A stretch of DNA of 64,000 nt from G963708235 sp963708235 (GTDB lineage: Bacteria > Actinomycetota > Acidimicrobiia > Spongiisociales > UBA5794): assembly GCA_963708235.1 (NCBI GenBank), contig OY970200.1, positions 1,550,001-1,614,000 on the forward strand. The letters are read 5' to 3'. Shown piece by piece: positions 25,083 to 33,072 of the stretch (position 1 is the stretch's first letter; each line of letters starts with the position of its first letter). Made by a program: the position numbers and the translations under genes. Below the pieces are notes generated by a model. It saw nothing but the letters and a program-made list of their open reading frames with translations. It had not been told where the DNA came from and ran no database searches.

Positions 25083-25993
25083 TGCGCGCCGCGTTCCTCG
25101 GAACGCCAGCGGCGGCCGTACCCGCCCTGGCCGCCCTCCTCGACATCGCCGATGTCCCCCTCGTCGTCACCAGACCCGACCGCCCCCGTGGACGAAGCGG
25201 GCGGGCGGTGCCTCCGGCGGTGAAACAGGCCGCCACCGAGTGGGGACTTCCCGTGGCGCAACCCGAGACCGCCGGTGACCTCGCCAGGGTGATCGGCGAG
25301 GCCGAACTCGATGTCGGTGTCGTCGTGGCCTACGGACGAATCCTCCGACCGGACGCCCTGGCCGCCACGCGTATCGGTTTTGTCAACATCCACTTCTCGC
25401 TGCTCCCGCACTGGCGCGGGGCGGCGCCGGTGGAACGGGCGATGCTCGCCGGAGACGAGCGCACCGGCGTCAGCCTGATGTGGCTCGATGAGGGGATGGA
25501 CACCGGTCCGATCATCTCGGTCATCGAGACCCCGATCGCCGAGGACGAGACCGGCGGGTCACTCACCGCACGCCTCAGCCATCTCGGTGCGATGTTGCTC
25601 GCCGACGCCCTCCCCGGGTTCGTCTCCGGGTCGCTCCACCCCGCCGACCAGATCGACACCGCAGCGACCCACGCCGCCCCGCTCTCGGCCGCCGAAGGAC
25701 GGCTCGACCCGACCCGGTCCGCCGCCGATCTGGCCCGCCAGGTTCGGGCCCTGTGGCCACGACCCGGTTCCTGGGTCGCCGTCGGCGGGTCGAGGCTCAA
25801 GATCATCGCCGCCGAGGCACTCGACCAGGGGCCACCCTGCGGCGAGATCGTCCCGGTGGCCGGCGCCCCGGTGCTGGGCACCGGGTCCGGTGGGTTGGCG
25901 CTGCTCACGGTGCAACCTGCGGGAAAGCGTCCCCAGCCGGGGTCGGTGTGGATGAATGGACGCCGCGGCGTCCCCACCCAGGTCGATCCGTGA
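25082..25993 (+). CDS. fmt: methionyl-tRNA formyltransferase
   Basis: 303-aa enzyme that formylates initiator Met-tRNA using 10-formyl-THF. The N-terminal formyltransferase domain has FLGTPAAAVPAL, the active-site stretch NIHFSLLPHWRGAAPVERAMLAGDERTG and WLDEGMDTGPI; the C-terminal OB-like domain begins around residue 205. ATG 25082 shares a base with the def stop. Confidence 0.96.
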   Translation: MRAAFLGTPAAAVPALAALLDIADVPLVVTRPDRPRGRSGRAVPPAVKQAATEWGLPVAQPETAGDLARVIGEAELDVGVVVAYGRILRPDALAATRIGFVNIHFSLLPHWRGAAPVERAMLAGDERTGVSLMWLDEGMDTGPIISVIETPIAEDETGGSLTARLSHLGAMLLADALPGFVSGSLHPADQIDTAATHAAPLSAAEGRLDPTRSAADLARQVRALWPRPGSWVAVGGSRLKIIAAEALDQGPPCGEIVPVAGAPVLGTGSGGLALLTVQPAGKRPQPGSVWMNGRRGVPTQVDP

Positions 25994-27207
25994 AGCCCGG
26001 GGTGGCGGCGCGCCGCCGCGCCGCCGAGATCCTCGATCGTGTCGTCAACGGCGGGGCCCATTCCAACGTGCTGCTCGACCAACCGAGCGATCTCTCCCCG
26101 GTGCAACGGGCGACGACCCATCGTCTCGTCCTCGATGCGCTGCGCTGGCTGCCCCGGCTCGACGTCGCCATCGCCGCCCGATCGTCGAGACCGCTCGGCG
26201 ATGTCGACCCGGAGGTGTTGTCGGTGCTGCGGATCGCCACCGTCGAACTGATGACCGGTGGCGACGCCCACGGGGTGGTCGATTCGGCCGTCGAGTCGAT
26301 CCGGACCGGCGATCAGGCGAAAGCCTCGGGCTTCGTCAATGCCGTGCTGCGGCGGCTCTCCGCCGACGGTCTGCCCCGACTCGGCGATGGCGACGACGAT
26401 CGTGCCTATGCGACCGGGACCCCGCCCTGGTTGCGGAAGCGTCTGGTCGAGGAACTCGGTGAGCCTTCCGCCGATGCCTTTCTGCGGGCAACCCTCGATC
26501 CTGCGCCGATCGGGGTTCGACTGCGACCGGGCGCCGAATCCGAAGGTCTGCTTCCGGTACCGGGAATCGTCGACGCCAGGTGGGCGCCGGGGCGGGAGTC
26601 GGTCACCGATGCCATGGTGGTGATGGACCCGGCGTCGACCGCCGTGATCCAGGCGCTGGATGTCCACCCGGGACACACCGTGTTGGACATGGCGATGGCC
26701 CCGGGGAACAAGACGCTCGGGATCGTCGATGCACTCGGTGGTTCGGGAATGGTCGTCGCCGCCGATCAGCACCCGCGCCGCACCCGGTCCACCGCCAAGC
26801 GGTTCGCCCGGCTCGGGGCCGGAGTGACCTCCGTGGTCGCCGATGGTCGAAGACCCCCGTTCCGGCACGGCTCGTTCGACCGCATCCTGCTCGATGCGCC
26901 GTGTACCGGACTCGGCACGGTACGGCGTCGGCCGGAGATCAAGCTTCATCTCGATCCGGATTCACCCGACCGGATGGCAGTGGTGCAGCGGGCATTGCTG
27001 GAGGCGGCGCTACCGCTGCTCCGTCCCGGGGGGCGACTGGTCTATTCGGTGTGCACCGTCTTCGCCGCCGAGACCGCTGCCATCGTCGCCGGTGCGGGGG
27101 CACGTCCACCCGACGACCTCCCCGGCAGCCGGCACGGGGACGGGCTGCTGCTCGGGCCGCATCTCAGCGACACCGACGGCATGTTCATCGCCGTCATCGA
27201 TCGCTGA
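25990..27207 (+). CDS. rsmB: 16S rRNA m5C967 methyltransferase RsmB (Sun/Fmu)
   Basis: 405-aa SAM-dependent RNA methyltransferase. The N-terminal third resembles NusB (ARRRAAEILDRVV through VNAVLRRL), and the Rossmann domain has VLDMAMAPGNKT (SAM motif), LLDAPCTGLGTVRRRPEIK and YSVCT with the catalytic cysteines. Ala replaces the more usual Cys in the AAPGGKT-type motif context, which reads MAMAPGNKT. GTG 25990 overlaps the fmt stop (GTGA). It ends the def-fmt-rsmB operon and faces the M36 protease gene across a shared terminator. Confidence 0.92.
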   Translation: MKPGVAARRRAAEILDRVVNGGAHSNVLLDQPSDLSPVQRATTHRLVLDALRWLPRLDVAIAARSSRPLGDVDPEVLSVLRIATVELMTGGDAHGVVDSAVESIRTGDQAKASGFVNAVLRRLSADGLPRLGDGDDDRAYATGTPPWLRKRLVEELGEPSADAFLRATLDPAPIGVRLRPGAESEGLLPVPGIVDARWAPGRESVTDAMVVMDPASTAVIQALDVHPGHTVLDMAMAPGNKTLGIVDALGGSGMVVAADQHPRRTRSTAKRFARLGAGVTSVVADGRRPPFRHGSFDRILLDAPCTGLGTVRRRPEIKLHLDPDSPDRMAVVQRALLEAALPLLRPGGRLVYSVCTVFAAETAAIVAGAGARPPDDLPGSRHGDGLLLGPHLSDTDGMFIAVIDR

Positions 27208-27241
27208 CCCCGCCCGGGACACGTCGCGACCATCCACACGA

Positions 27242-27274
27242 GAGAGGGGGCGCCCCATGGCGGGCGCCCCTCTC
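27242..27274. terminator. bidirectional terminator between rsmB and the M36 protease gene
   Basis: GAGAGGGGGCGCCC pairs with GGGCGCCCCTCTC, with one bulged G. It sits between convergent genes, 20 bp from the protease stop. Confidence 0.75.
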
Positions 27275-27294
27275 GAATCTGCGACCTCGGATGC

Positions 27295-30066
27295 TCAGGA
27301 GAGCTGGGCGCGGATCGCACCTCCGGGATGGTCGGCGTTGTGGACGTTGACGTAGTAGCGGGTCGGGTTGGTGCGGATGTCGTTGAGCAACGCCTGGCTG
27401 GCGCCGTTCACACATCCCTTGAGTCCGTTGGCGGCGATGTCGAAGTCGACCACCACCGGACCGTTGATCCCGTGACCACCGGAGTGGATGTGCGCCGCCG
27501 TCGGGGTGGCGATGTCACGCACCCTGATGTCGAAGCACACCTTGCCCGACTGATCCCACGAGATGCGGGCGTCGCCGCTGCCATCGGGATCGCCGGTACC
27601 GCCCACCTCGTTCTCCCCGAGGAGGGTGACCCGCGACTGGTTGCGGACACATTCGAACGGGATGTCGAAGGCCTGGGTGTTGTCGTTGCGGCCGGTGCCG
27701 CCCTGGATGGCGCTGACCCCGAGCCCGCGGCGGGCAAAGGTCCGCCACAGGGTGCAGAAGTTCTCACCACCGGTCAGCACGTTGTCCGCAGCGATGATGG
27801 CGGCGCGGCCGACCACGAAACCAGGACCGCATCCCTGCATCTTGAGCCCGTCCGAGACGAGCTGGAGTGCCAGGTTGTTGCCACCCGTCGACCAGTCGGC
27901 ATAGGTGTCCGGGTTGAAACCGTGGACGTCGATCAGATCCCAGGTCATGTCCCAGAGCACGTTCGCCCACACCGACCCGATGCCGTGCGGCACGGCCAAC
28001 GAGGTGCCGTTGAGCCAGCCGCCGGTCCGGATCATGTCGTAGGTGAACGGGTTGATGTTCATGTTCCGCGAGTACGGGGCGGCCCGGAACCCGGGTCCGG
28101 TCCTGCTGTCGACGAACGTGGCGTAGTTGCCATAGCCACGCACACCCTGCGGATCGTCGAGCGCCGGGTCGAGGAGCACGTTGATGGCCAGATAATCGCT
28201 CCAGCCCTCGCCCATCTGCTCGTCGCCGCTGAGACAGTTGGTCCCCGGACCGCCGGTGAGCCGCAGCGACCAGCCGTGCCCGTACTCGTGGAGCACAGTG
28301 ATGGCGCGGAAGTCGGCGTCACGCATCGGTGGGCGGTTCCGGTTGCGATGCACCGACCCAGTCGACGGCAGTGCCGCCTTGAGGGCGTTGCCGTCCGCTT
28401 GGGTCACCATCACCACCGGGATGGTGACGGCGGGGCTCATCGACCCTGCCATCACCGGTGGGGCGCTGGCGACGTTGTTGGCGACGATCACCGCCGAGGC
28501 TCCGGCGTTCTGGGCGTTGACGGTCTGGACGTAGTAGTTGCAGGTGTTGGTCCGATCGACCACGGCGATGGCGCCGGCGGTGACCGTGTAGGCCGTGCAC
28601 CCGTCACCGGTGGCGCCGACACCGTCGTTGGCGACCTCCAGGTTGCCCGAGATCCCGACAGTGGTGGGCGCCGGCGAGAACCTGGCGTACTCGGCCTCGT
28701 AGGTCGGTGCGCCGTCTCCGGTACCCACCGTGACGGCGTTGGGCCGACCGAACTGGGCGCCGGGCCACAGGAACATCTGCATCCGCGGCTGGCCGCCGTC
28801 TGCGGCCGGGGTGGAGAAGTTGGCGTTGTTCTGCCCGCTCCCGTCCATCCCCTCGCAACGGACATCGTCGCCACCGACACCGCCACGACCGTAGTTGTTC
28901 ATCTGGAAGTTGCCGGAGGTCTCGGTCCATCCGTACCGGTACAGCACATCGTGGGTCACGTTGCACCAGAAGAACAGGTTGGTGAGCGACGCCTCGACAT
29001 AGGTCTGCGGGTGCTCGTTGAGATCGGCCGGGAAGTCGAAGGTCAGCCCGGGGCCACCGTCGGGCTCGCTCCCCGGATCCACGGCGTTGTTGGCGTCGCG
29101 GTCGCTGTAGGCGTGGGCATTGTTGCCGCGGGTGATGGTGTATTCGGGTCCGTCGACGCCGTTGGTGTCGTGCCACCCGTACGGCGATGCCAGCGCATCG
29201 GCGGGTTCCACGACAAGCTGACGGGGTCCTTCGTTCGGGCTCTCCTGCGGGATGTTGTACGCCCGGTAGCTCGATCCGTCGGCGACGGATTCGGTTGCCG
29301 CCGAGACGGCCGCATCCGATTCCAGTGCGGCACCGACGGCGGGGGCTCCACCGCTGCGTCCCAGCGTCCCGGCGACATCGCCGAGGTCGTCATGGACGGT
29401 CCAGTCCTCGACGGCGAGCACCTCACCGGTCTCGGCATCCACGGTGGCGTTCCACAGGTGGGAGGCGGTGGTGTCGTCGATGACGACCTGCCAGGCGAGA
29501 CGCAGTCCGGTCCCGGTTCGCTGCCAACCGAGACGGGCCGGGATCGGTTCGTCGGAGATCCCACCGTTGGAGATCAGGGTCTCCTCGCTGTCCGACTCGA
29601 GCACCCGGAGGTTGCTGGGACGGGCCAGCCCGAGGGCGTTGGCCGCCGAAGCGATCGCCTCGGTGGCTTCGGTCTCCGCTTCGCCCGACACCGACGCCCC
29701 GAGTCCCGCCATCAGGTCGCTGCCGACGAAGACGACGCTGCCGTCGGCGGCGATGTTGACCGTGGCGTGGGCGCCGAAGACACCGAGGCCCTGGTAGCGC
29801 TGGTTGACGTTGACGTGGGTGACACCGGTGTGGTCACTGACATAGCTCGAGGTGATGGCGAGATCCGCCACATCCGAGCCGCTGAGACCGTAGACGGCGG
29901 CCTCTTCCTGTAGGTAGCTGATGGCGATCTCGTCCGCATCGCCGTCGGCGGGCCCGGTGAGGAAGTCCAGCCCCGGGGGCGGGGGTGGCTCCTGGTTGGC
30001 TCCGACGGGGAACGGGACAAGTGCGATGACGAGTACGAGCGCGAGCCAGAACGGCTTCGATCGCAT
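27295..30066 (-). CDS. secreted M36 (fungalysin-family) metalloprotease with PA insert and C-terminal CHRD domain
   Basis: 923-aa exported zinc protease. A signal peptide (MRSKPFWLALVLVIALVPF, cut near ANQ) is followed by a propeptide with FTP/PepSY-like repeats (about 30-230), the M36 body interrupted by a PA domain (about 470-560, ending AVTIPVVMVTQADGNALKAAL), and the zinc motif LHEYGHGW (His593, Glu594, His597) with a downstream Glu ligand in GEGWSDYLA. The last 115 residues form a CHRD domain (AHIHSGGHGINGPVVVDF). ATG 30066 was chosen because it starts a textbook signal peptide and has GGGAGAG upstream; the frame stays open 129 nt further. Probably a nutrient-scavenging extracellular enzyme made as a zymogen. 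Confidence 0.9.
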   Translation of the reverse strand: MRSKPFWLALVLVIALVPFPVGANQEPPPPPGLDFLTGPADGDADEIAISYLQEEAAVYGLSGSDVADLAITSSYVSDHTGVTHVNVNQRYQGLGVFGAHATVNIAADGSVVFVGSDLMAGLGASVSGEAETEATEAIASAANALGLARPSNLRVLESDSEETLISNGGISDEPIPARLGWQRTGTGLRLAWQVVIDDTTASHLWNATVDAETGEVLAVEDWTVHDDLGDVAGTLGRSGGAPAVGAALESDAAVSAATESVADGSSYRAYNIPQESPNEGPRQLVVEPADALASPYGWHDTNGVDGPEYTITRGNNAHAYSDRDANNAVDPGSEPDGGPGLTFDFPADLNEHPQTYVEASLTNLFFWCNVTHDVLYRYGWTETSGNFQMNNYGRGGVGGDDVRCEGMDGSGQNNANFSTPAADGGQPRMQMFLWPGAQFGRPNAVTVGTGDGAPTYEAEYARFSPAPTTVGISGNLEVANDGVGATGDGCTAYTVTAGAIAVVDRTNTCNYYVQTVNAQNAGASAVIVANNVASAPPVMAGSMSPAVTIPVVMVTQADGNALKAALPSTGSVHRNRNRPPMRDADFRAITVLHEYGHGWSLRLTGGPGTNCLSGDEQMGEGWSDYLAINVLLDPALDDPQGVRGYGNYATFVDSRTGPGFRAAPYSRNMNINPFTYDMIRTGGWLNGTSLAVPHGIGSVWANVLWDMTWDLIDVHGFNPDTYADWSTGGNNLALQLVSDGLKMQGCGPGFVVGRAAIIAADNVLTGGENFCTLWRTFARRGLGVSAIQGGTGRNDNTQAFDIPFECVRNQSRVTLLGENEVGGTGDPDGSGDARISWDQSGKVCFDIRVRDIATPTAAHIHSGGHGINGPVVVDFDIAANGLKGCVNGASQALLNDIRTNPTRYYVNVHNADHPGGAIRAQLS

Positions 30067-30128
30067 GAGGCTCTCTCCCTTGCCTGTGCGCGATATGTAC
30101 ATGGACGAGCGCGGCACGACAGGGTGGA

Positions 30129-30195
30129 GGCGGCTCCGAACCGTCGCGCAACGGTCAGCCGCCAATGAAGCTACCGGGCGACACCGACATGTCAA
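30129..30195 (-). promoter_or_regulatory. sigma70-type promoter of the M36 gene with a hairpin at the mRNA 5' end
   Basis: On the minus strand, TTGACA (30195-30190), a 16-nt spacer and TAGCTT (30173-30168) form the best canonical promoter in the window. The predicted start falls at about 30161. A nested inverted repeat at 30129-30163 (GGCGGCT / AGCCGCC outside, ACCGT / ACGGT inside) would fold at the very start of the mRNA. GACATGTC, a small palindrome, overlaps the -35. Confidence 0.65.
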
Positions 30196-30236
30196 GGAGG
30201 AGCTGGGTCGTGGACCTGGGTCTGGGCGCCGGGTCG

Positions 30237-30262
30237 CCCTGCTCCCGGCTCCGGGAGCAGGG
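30237..30262 (-). terminator. terminator of ppk2
   Basis: CCCTGCTCCCG, loop GCTC, CGGGAGCAGGG (11-bp perfect stem), 8 bp downstream of the ppk2 stop on the minus strand. Confidence 0.7.
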
Positions 30263-30270
30263 TGGCGGAA

Positions 30271-31104
30271 CTACGTACCGGGCACGTCCCCGATGACGAC
30301 GTCATCCAGACCCTCGGGTGGGTCCGGGAACCGCAGGTCGAGCGATTCGAGCGTGGACACCAAGGTGTCGGCCACCACCAGGTTGCGGTACCAGTTCTTG
30401 TCGGCGGGGACGACATGCCATGGAGCCACCGCGGTAGTGGTTGCGGCGATGGCGTCCTCGTAGGCGGTCATGTAGTCGGACCACCGGTCCCTGGCGATGA
30501 GATCGGACGGATTGAACTTCCATCGCTTGGTGGGGTCGTCGAGCCGCTCCTGGAGGCGGGACGCCTGTTCCTCGGGTGAGATGTGGAGGAAGAACTTGAG
30601 GATGGTGGTTCCCTCGTCGACGAGCATCTGCTCGAACTCCACGATGTGGCGGTAGCGGCGGCGCCAGCGTTGCTCGGGCACAAGGTCCATGACCCGTACC
30701 ACCAGCACGTCCTCGTAGTGGCTCCGGTTGAAGATGCGGATCAGACCGTTGTGCGGGGTGTGCTGGTGGATGCGCCACAGGTAGTCCTGTTCCAGTTCCC
30801 GGGGAGTGGGGGCCTTGAAGTCGGAGATGTTGACCCCGTGGGGGTTGACGCCTCCGAACACATTGCGGATGGTGCCGTCCTTGCCCCCGGCATCCATCGC
30901 CTGGAACACCACCAGCAGCTTGTGCCGCCCGTCGGCCCAGAACAGATGCTGCAGCTCGGCGAGCCGATCCCGCAGTGTCTCGAGCTCGGTGCGTCCGGCG
31001 CGCTTTCCGTCGGGCCGCGCCGACGTGTCGGCAGGGTCGATCGCGGCCAGATCGAGCTGCTGACCGGGGGCGATGCGATGTCGTTCCCACAGCGGCTTGG
31101 TCAT
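30271..31104 (-). CDS. polyphosphate kinase 2 family protein (PPK2)
   Basis: 277-aa PPK2 kinase that transfers phosphate between polyphosphate and nucleotides. Walker A is FQAMDAGGKDGTI (about residues 67-79); the lid carries FNRSHYEDVLVVRV, and FFLHISPEEQASRLQERLDDP with KRWKFNPSDLIARDRWSDY are standard. These class I enzymes use ADP or AMP; the exact preference cannot be read here. I chose ATG 31104 over GTG 31110 because AAGGAG lies 6 nt before the ATG. A TAGTCT -10 box lies at 31139-31134. Divergent from rpe. Confidence 0.93.
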   Translation of the reverse strand: MTKPLWERHRIAPGQQLDLAAIDPADTSARPDGKRAGRTELETLRDRLAELQHLFWADGRHKLLVVFQAMDAGGKDGTIRNVFGGVNPHGVNISDFKAPTPRELEQDYLWRIHQHTPHNGLIRIFNRSHYEDVLVVRVMDLVPEQRWRRRYRHIVEFEQMLVDEGTTILKFFLHISPEEQASRLQERLDDPTKRWKFNPSDLIARDRWSDYMTAYEDAIAATTTAVAPWHVVPADKNWYRNLVVADTLVSTLESLDLRFPDPPEGLDDVVIGDVPGT

Positions 31105-31204
31105 GGTCACTCCTTGGATCGGACGGTCGGAGGAGACTACCGCCGAGCGCCCTGCGGTCCGGTCGAGCGTCGGGGTGAAGAGCAGTGGGGTGTGTGGTCC
31201 CCGG

Positions 31205-31210
31205 TATGCT
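31205..31210 (+). promoter_or_regulatory. putative -10 box (TATGCT) giving a leaderless rpe mRNA
   Basis: TATGCT ends 7 nt before the rpe ATG; no Shine-Dalgarno is present. Confidence 0.45.
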
Positions 31211-31217
31211 CCCGGTC

Positions 31218-31874
31218 ATGCCGATCTCCATCGCCCCTTCGATCCTGGCCGCCGATTTCGCCCGACTCGGTGCGCAGGTCGCGGAGTTGGCGCCGCATGT
31301 CGAGATGTTCCATCTCGACGTGATGGATGGTCACTTCGTCCCCAACATCTCCTTCGGGGTGCCCATCATCTCGTCGATCCGTCCCCTGACGGATGTCACC
31401 TTCGATTGCCACCTGATGATGACCGACCCCGAACCGTATCTGGGTCCGCTGCGCAGGGCAGGGGCGGACATGGTGACGGTGCACATCGAGGCCATCCCCG
31501 AACCGGGACGATTGGCCGCCCGGGCCCGGAGCGAGGGGTTGCGGTTCGGGTTGGTGATCAACCCGCCGACCCCGTGGGAGGCCATCGAATCTCATGTCGA
31601 GCTGTGCGACATGGTGCTGGTGATGTCGGTCCAACCGGGCTTCGGTGGACAGTCGTTCATCCCCGAGGTTCTCGCCAAAGTGGAACAAGCGCGGAAATAC
31701 GTTGACCAACGTTCCCTACCGGTCGATATACAGATCGACGGAGGAATCGGACCCGGCACCATCCGCAGCGCACGCTCCGCCGGAGCGGACGTGTTTGTCG
31801 CCGGGAGCGCGGTGCTCGGCGCCGACGATCCGGTGGCCGCCGTTGCCGAGCTTCGCCGCTTGGCCGGGGACTGA
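31218..31874 (+). CDS. rpe: ribulose-phosphate 3-epimerase
   Basis: 218-aa TIM-barrel enzyme of the pentose phosphate pathway interconverting ribulose-5-P and xylulose-5-P. Motifs: SIAPSILAADFARLG, HLDVMDGHFVPNISFG (metal His and Asp), FDCHLMMTDPEPYL, VMSVQPGFGGQSFIPEVLAKV and IQIDGGIGPGTI. ATG 31218 fits the family start and the leaderless -10; ATG 31206 upstream lies inside the -10 box and is unlikely. Ribulose-5-P is also the RibB substrate, and the rib operon follows 1.2 kb later. The 31670-31735 stretch is AT-richer than its surroundings. Confidence 0.96.
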   Translation: MPISIAPSILAADFARLGAQVAELAPHVEMFHLDVMDGHFVPNISFGVPIISSIRPLTDVTFDCHLMMTDPEPYLGPLRRAGADMVTVHIEAIPEPGRLAARARSEGLRFGLVINPPTPWEAIESHVELCDMVLVMSVQPGFGGQSFIPEVLAKVEQARKYVDQRSLPVDIQIDGGIGPGTIRSARSAGADVFVAGSAVLGADDPVAAVAELRRLAGD

Positions 31875-31956
31875 CCGCCGACGCATCGGGTAGCGACCAC
31901 CTCACGGTCACGCTCTCCCGGCGCCGCAGTGCGGCGAGGAGAGACGCAGGAGACCG

Positions 31957-32880
31957 ATGGAACAACGCATCCTGGTGGTGGACGACGACCCGGAGGTCGT
32001 TGCCTACCTGCGCACCAACCTGGAGCGGTTCGGCTTCGCCGTCGACAGCATCGACGGACCCGAACAGCTCGAACGGCAGGTGATCGAGCGTCGTCCCGAT
32101 GTCATCCTGCTCGACATCCTGCTCCCCGACGGCGACGGGTTCTCCGCACTGCGCCGGGTCACCGCCGGGCGGCACAGCGACACCATTCCCATCATCGTGG
32201 TGACCGCCAGGGGGCGGATCACCGATCGGGTACGGGCGCTCCGGCTCGGCGCCGACGACTACGTGGTCAAGCCGTTCGACATGCGTGAGCTGGTCGCCAG
32301 GGTCCGCACCGTGCTGAGACGGGCCCGCCAGCTCCGCGACCTGTCCCCGCTCACCGGTCTGCCCGGCAACGTCGGGATCACCCGGGAAGCTGACCGACGG
32401 CTCGACCGGGGCGAGCCGCTCGCCGTGGTGCACGTCGACATCGACAACTTCAAGTCGTTCAACGACCGCTACGGGTTCCTGCGTGGCGACGGGGTCATCA
32501 GCTTCTGCGCCCGCTGTCTCGGCGACGCCGCATCCGACCACCCTGCGGTCTTCGTGGGGCACATCGGGGGTGATGACTTCGTGGTGATCCTGCGACCCGA
32601 CGATGTCACCGCCTTCTGCGACCGGGTCATCGCAAGTTGGGAGGCGGGGATCGGAGCGTTCTACGACGTCGAGGACGTGGCGGCCGGGGGAGTGACGGTC
32701 GAAGACCGCAGCGGTGTGGAGCGCCTGGTCCCGATCGCCACGGTGTCGATGGGGGTGGCGACCAGTCTGCAACGCCGCTTCTCGTCGGTGTGGGAGGCAT
32801 CGGCGATCGCCGCCGAGATGAAGGAGCACGCCAAGCGCAAGCCGGGGTCGCGCTACGAGGTCGACCGCCGCAACGGGTGA
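31957..32880 (+). CDS. response regulator with REC and degenerate GGDEF domain (GGDDF)
   Basis: 307-aa two-domain signalling protein. The REC domain (1-122) has the acidic pocket DDD at 9-11, phospho-acceptor Asp53 in LLDILLPDGDG and Lys105 in VKPFD, so it should be phosphorylatable. The GGDEF domain (about 125-303) has PLTGLPGN and DIDNFKSFNDRYGF, but the signature is GGDDF at 204-208 instead of GGDEF/GGEEF, so cyclase activity is doubtful and it may instead bind GTP or c-di-GMP. No sensor kinase is adjacent. AGGAG precedes ATG 31957. It stands between rpe and the riboflavin operon with its own boundaries. Confidence 0.9.
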   Translation: MEQRILVVDDDPEVVAYLRTNLERFGFAVDSIDGPEQLERQVIERRPDVILLDILLPDGDGFSALRRVTAGRHSDTIPIIVVTARGRITDRVRALRLGADDYVVKPFDMRELVARVRTVLRRARQLRDLSPLTGLPGNVGITREADRRLDRGEPLAVVHVDIDNFKSFNDRYGFLRGDGVISFCARCLGDAASDHPAVFVGHIGGDDFVVILRPDDVTAFCDRVIASWEAGIGAFYDVEDVAAGGVTVEDRSGVERLVPIATVSMGVATSLQRRFSSVWEASAIAAEMKEHAKRKPGSRYEVDRRNG

Positions 32881-32927
32881 ACGGGGGCCCGCCTCCTCGT
32901 CGATCTGTCCACCGGTCCATGCCTCGC

Positions 32928-32933
32928 TACAAT
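32928..32933 (+). promoter_or_regulatory. putative -10 box of the riboflavin operon (TACAAT)
   Basis: TACAAT would start transcription near 32940, about 12 nt before the FMN riboswitch. No strong -35 is seen. Confidence 0.5.
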
Positions 32934-32951
32934 CCACCCCCAGATAGATGC

Positions 32952-33068
32952 CCCCTTCAGGGCAGGGTGCAATTCCCGACCGGCGGTGAAAGTCCGCGAC
33001 CCCCGCAAGGGGTGGATCCGGTGGAACTCCGGGGCCGACGGTGAGAGTCCGGATGGAAGAAGGAGGGC
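32952..33068 (+). ncRNA. FMN riboswitch (RFN element)
   Basis: The conserved RFN blocks are all present in order: CTTCAGGGCAGGGTGCAATT, CCCGACCGGCGGT, AGTCCGCGACCC, a variable P4 hairpin (CCCCGCAAGGGG), GGTGGAACTCCGGGGCCGACG and GTGAGAGTCCGGATGGAAGA. The 3' strand of the closing helix (GAAGGAGGG) is also the ribosome site of ribD, 6 nt before its GTG start. FMN binding would therefore hide the Shine-Dalgarno, so translational control is more likely than termination; there is no separate terminator hairpin. Confidence 0.95.
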
Positions 33069-33072
33069 CGTT

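Noticed and set aside
27328..29913. 861-codon plus-strand frame opposite the M36 protease
   Set aside because: Antisense shadow; the minus strand has signal peptide, HEYGH motif and domains.
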